From NCBI GenBank assembly GCA_963828715.1, contig CAWHFX010000016.1, positions 12,437 through 76,436 on the forward strand: a stretch of DNA of 64,000 bases, read 5' to 3'. Under the pieces are notes generated by a model. That model saw nothing but the letters and a program-made list of their open reading frames with translations. It was not told the DNA's origin and did not search any database. Numbering within the stretch: the stretch's first letter is position 1; each line of letters opens with the position of its first letter. Source of the DNA: JAQGMV01 sp963828715. Lineage in GTDB: Bacteria; Pseudomonadota; Gammaproteobacteria; Burkholderiales; SG8-41. Both the position numbers and the translations under genes were made by a program. Positions 61,623 to 64,000 of the stretch are shown piece after piece.

Positions 61623-63050
61623 ATGAGCCAATCCTTCGACGTCGTCGTCATCGGTGCCGGCCCGGGCGGCTACATCGCCGCGATCCGCGCCGCGCAACTC
61701 GGGCTCGCCACCGCGTGCATAGACGAGTGGAAAACGGCCGATGGGAAACCGGCGCCCGGCGGCACGTGCACGAACGTCGGCTGCATCCCGTCGAAGGCGC
61801 TGCTGCAATCGTCGGAGAACTACGAGCAGGTCGCTCACCACTACGCCGACCACGGCATCAAGGTAAAAGAGGTGAGCGTGGATGTCGCTCAGATGCTCAA
61901 GCGCAAGGACAAGGTCGTGCGCCAGAACAATGACGGCATCCTCTATCTCTTCCGGAAGAACAAGATTACGTTCTTCAACGGCCGCGGCAGCCTGGCCGGA
62001 TCGGGCGAGGGCGGATACCAGATCAAGATCAGCGGCGCGCGCGAGGAAACGATCACGGCGCGGCACGTCATCGTCGCGACGGGCTCCAACCCACGTCCCC
62101 TGCCGGGTGTGGAGTTCGACAACAAGCTCGTGCTGGACAACGATGGCGCGCTTGCAATTCCGGGAGTGCCGAAACGCCTCGGCGTCGTCGGCGCAGGCGT
62201 GATCGGCCTGGAGATGGGCAGCGTCTGGCGCAGGCTCGGCGCCGAGGTCCAGATACTCGAAGCGTTGCCGGCTTTCCTCGGCGCCGCGGACGAGCAGGTC
62301 GCGCGGGAGGCGGCGAAGATTTTCGCGAAACAGGGTCTCGCGATTCAGCTCGGGGTGCAGATTTCGAAAGTGACCACGAAGAAGTCCGCGGTGACCGTCG
62401 AATACACCGATGCGGACGGCAAGGCGCAGTCGGCTGCCTACGACAAGCTGATCGTCGCGATCGGACGCGTTCCGAATACGAACGGGCTCAATGCGCAGGC
62501 GGTCGGGCTCAAGCTGGACGAGCGCGGCTTCGTGGCCGTGGACGAGGAATGCCGGACGAACCTTCCGAACGTGTGGGCGATCGGCGATGTGGTGCGCGGC
62601 CCGATGCTCGCGCACAAGGCGGAAGAAGAAGGCGTTGCCGTCGCCCAGCGTATCGCCGGGCAGTACGGCCACGTGGATTTCAACACGGTGCCATGGGTGA
62701 TCTATACGAGCCCCGAGATCGCCTGGGTCGGCAAGAACGAGCAGCAGCTCAAGGCCGAAGGCGTCCAATATCGTGCCGGGACTTTTCCGTTCATGGCGAA
62801 CGGCCGTGCACGCGCGCTCGGCGATACGAACGGCTTCGCGAAAATCATCGCGGATGCCGCGACGGATCGCATTCTCGGCGTGCACGTGATCGGACCGATG
62901 GCCTCCGAGCTCATCGCCGAGGCGGTTGTCGCGATGGAGTTCGGCGCCTCCTCGGAAGACATCGCGCTCATCTGCCATGCGCACCCATCCCTCTCCGAAG
63001 CAATGAAGGAAGCGGCGCTGGCGGTCGACAATCGCACTTTGAATCTGTGA
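61623..63050 (+). CDS. lpdA: Dihydrolipoamide dehydrogenase (E3)
   Basis: A 475-residue FAD enzyme that reoxidises lipoamide with NAD. The FAD motif is VVIGAGPGGYIAAIRAAQLG, the redox disulfide is in GGTCTNVGCIPSKALL (two Cys), the NAD motif is GVVGAGVIGLEMGSVW and the active His-Glu pair lies in HAHPSLSEAMKEAAL. It is the only E3 in the window and may serve the branched-chain-type E1/E2 genes at 41-44 kb as well as SucAB. The repeat at 61494-61614 precedes it by a few bases. Confidence 0.96.
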   Translation: MSQSFDVVVIGAGPGGYIAAIRAAQLGLATACIDEWKTADGKPAPGGTCTNVGCIPSKALLQSSENYEQVAHHYADHGIKVKEVSVDVAQMLKRKDKVVRQNNDGILYLFRKNKITFFNGRGSLAGSGEGGYQIKISGAREETITARHVIVATGSNPRPLPGVEFDNKLVLDNDGALAIPGVPKRLGVVGAGVIGLEMGSVWRRLGAEVQILEALPAFLGAADEQVAREAAKIFAKQGLAIQLGVQISKVTTKKSAVTVEYTDADGKAQSAAYDKLIVAIGRVPNTNGLNAQAVGLKLDERGFVAVDEECRTNLPNVWAIGDVVRGPMLAHKAEEEGVAVAQRIAGQYGHVDFNTVPWVIYTSPEIAWVGKNEQQLKAEGVQYRAGTFPFMANGRARALGDTNGFAKIIADAATDRILGVHVIGPMASELIAEAVVAMEFGASSEDIALICHAHPSLSEAMKEAALAVDNRTLNL

Positions 63051-63078
63051 AACCGCTGACGATGACGGTGACGGCGGA

Positions 63079-63119
63079 GTGACCAGTGACCAGAAAAGCG
63101 TGACGAGTGACGGGTGACG
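63079..63119. repeat. GTGACCAGTGACC-type repeat after lpdA
   Basis: Two blocks, GTGACCAGTGACC (63079-63091) and GTGACGAGTGACGGGTGACG (63100-63119), follow lpdA. The second is identical to the start of the repeat at 61494. A GTG at 63107 inside it is the first in-frame start for zapE, which makes the true zapE start uncertain. Confidence 0.65.
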
Positions 63120-64000
63120 AAACAGCACTCCCTCGCCCCGAACCCGGGGAGAGACGGCGGGGAGCGGAGGGGTCGGGGAGCGGGGACGGCGCCGAATTCA
63201 AAGACTGGATCCGCAACCACGCCCGGGCGCACGGCTTCACCCTCGACGCGGCCCAGGAGCGCGCACTCGACCATTTCGAAAGGCTCTACGGCGATCTGAT
63301 CGGCCTCGAACGCCTCGAAGCGTCGCTCATCCGCCTGCTCGCGCGTAAGCGTGTCGTGCGCGGCCTCTACCTGTGGGGCGGCGTCGGCCGCGGCAAGAGC
63401 TTCCTGCTCGACAGTTTCTACGCCTGCGCCGCGGTCGCTCGCAAGCGGCGCATCCACTTTCACCGCTTCATGCAGGAGATTCACCACGCTCTGCACGAGA
63501 AGCAGGGCCAGGCCGACCCGCTCGCCGCGATCGCACGCGACATCGCGCGCGATGCACGGCTTCTCTGCCTCGACGAATTTCACATCACAGACATTACCGA
63601 TGCCATGCTGATGAGGCGACTGCTCGAAGCGCTCTTCGAGCAGGGCGTGGTTCTCGTCACCACGTCCAACTTCGAACCGGACGCGCTCTACCTGCACGGT
63701 CTTCAACGGAACCAGTTTCTGCCCGCGATCGAGCTCATGAAGGAAAACCTCGACGCGGTGAACGTGGATGCGGGCATCGATTACCGCCTGCGCGAGTTCG
63801 AACGCGCGGGCGTCTACTACCCACATCGGGCCGAACGCCGAGCGCGCGCTCGAGGAGGCGTTCGCGTACATGACGAACGAGCATGCGGACGGCGCGCGCG
63901 GGATCGAGGTGGAAGGCCGGACGATCCGCGTCCGGTGCAACGCGCCCGGCGTCGTGTGGTGCGACTTCGGAGAACTGTGCGACGGCCTGGAACTCTTCCA
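63107..64000 (+). CDS. zapE: Cell-division ATPase ZapE, partial at the window edge, with a one-base frameshift
   Basis: The gene runs off the right edge. Walker A is LYLWGGVGRGKSFLLDSF, Walker B is LLCLDEFHITDITDAML and sensor-type parts are VVLVTTSNFEPDALYLHGL (given in part), typical of the ZapE/AFG1 family that acts on the Z-ring. Near 63820-63822 one extra C in a CCC run shifts the frame; the corrected frame continues HIGPNAERALEEAFAYMTNE and so on to the end of the window. The start is uncertain: the first in-frame GTG (63107) is inside a repeat, and residues before EFKDWIRNHA do not look like protein. The position after lpdA agrees with Burkholderiales. Confidence 0.82.
   Translation, partial: MTGDETALPRPEPGERRRGAEGSGSGDGAEFKDWIRNHARAHGFTLDAAQERALDHFERLYGDLIGLERLEASLIRLLARKRVVRGLYLWGGVGRGKSFLLDSFYACAAVARKRRIHFHRFMQEIHHALHEKQGQADPLAAIARDIARDARLLCLDEFHITDITDAMLMRRLLEALFEQGVVLVTTSNFEPDALYLHGLQRNQFLPAIELMKENLDAVNVDAGIDYRLREFERAGVYYPHRAERRARARGGVRVHDERACGRRARDRGGRPDDPRPVQRARRRVVRLRRTVRRPGTLP

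Overview
The window is high-GC bacterial chromosomal DNA with dense genes, many 4-base stop/start overlaps, and numerous short intergenic repeats. Several features point to a betaproteobacterium of Burkholderiales type: the order sdhC-sdhD-sdhA-sdhB-sdhE-gltA-sucA-sucB-lpdA-zapE with mdh divergent from sdhC, the order yciB-bolA-parvulin, a single large purL, and Bug/TctC-type receptors. The species cannot be named from the sequence alone.

Region 1 (1-6.0 kb) is the most unusual part. It holds a four-gene minus-strand operon: RibD-type reductase, zinc-ligand-lacking MDR dehydrogenase, pterin-synthase-fold protein without the usual catalytic residues, and methyltransferase. This converges on a plus-strand pair (CDP-alcohol phosphatidyltransferase and methyltransferase) and sits next to a minus-strand glycosyltransferase and membrane protein. 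Together they look like an uncharacterised pathway that makes a modified pteridine- or flavin-like compound, perhaps lipid- or sugar-linked. Region 2 (6.0-8.1 kb) has a dehalogenase deletion relic, an MFS transporter and a 122-bp tandem repeat. Region 3 (8.1-15.9 kb) is molybdenum metabolism (xdhC, modA, modE, modB, modC, mobB, moaD, moaE) with a recognisable ModE-type operator, followed by a DUF190/crcB pair and nnrD/nnrE.

Region 4 (15.9-18.6 kb) looks inserted: a gene remnant and an OmpA-family gene lie between two copies of a 15-bp sequence, the second of them just upstream of purL. Region 5 (18.6-34.9 kb) is housekeeping (purL, parvulin, bolA, yciB, msrB, FAD oxidase, aconitase) plus a tripartite tricarboxylate transporter pair with a deacetylase-like gene, a methyltransferase and an orphan TRAP-type binding protein. 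Region 6 (35-41.2 kb) has two acyl-CoA dehydrogenases separated by repeats, a persulfide dioxygenase-rhodanese fusion, a TylF-like methyltransferase and a Bug receptor.

Region 7 (41.2-50.5 kb, minus strand) is a mostly tightly coupled series: prpC, prpD, thioredoxin-like, aconitase, then E1-alpha, E1-beta and E2 of a branched-chain-type 2-oxoacid dehydrogenase. It plausibly joins branched-chain acid breakdown, which makes propionyl-CoA, to the methylcitrate cycle, which consumes it. Region 8 (50.7-64 kb) is the TCA block: mdh, sdhCDAB, sdhE, gltA, sucA, sucB, lpdA and a partial zapE. The only E3 (lpdA) in the window is here and may also serve the E1/E2 genes of region 7.

Five otherwise intact genes (the methyltransferase at 2.7 kb, nnrD/nnrE, purL, the second acyl-CoA dehydrogenase, zapE) each carry what looks like one extra base. 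Because purL is normally indispensable for de novo purine synthesis, I read most of these as sequence errors rather than gene death. By contrast, the haloacetate dehalogenase relic at 6.3 kb is a genuine deletion pseudogene. No tRNA, rRNA, CRISPR array, transposase or integrase was seen.
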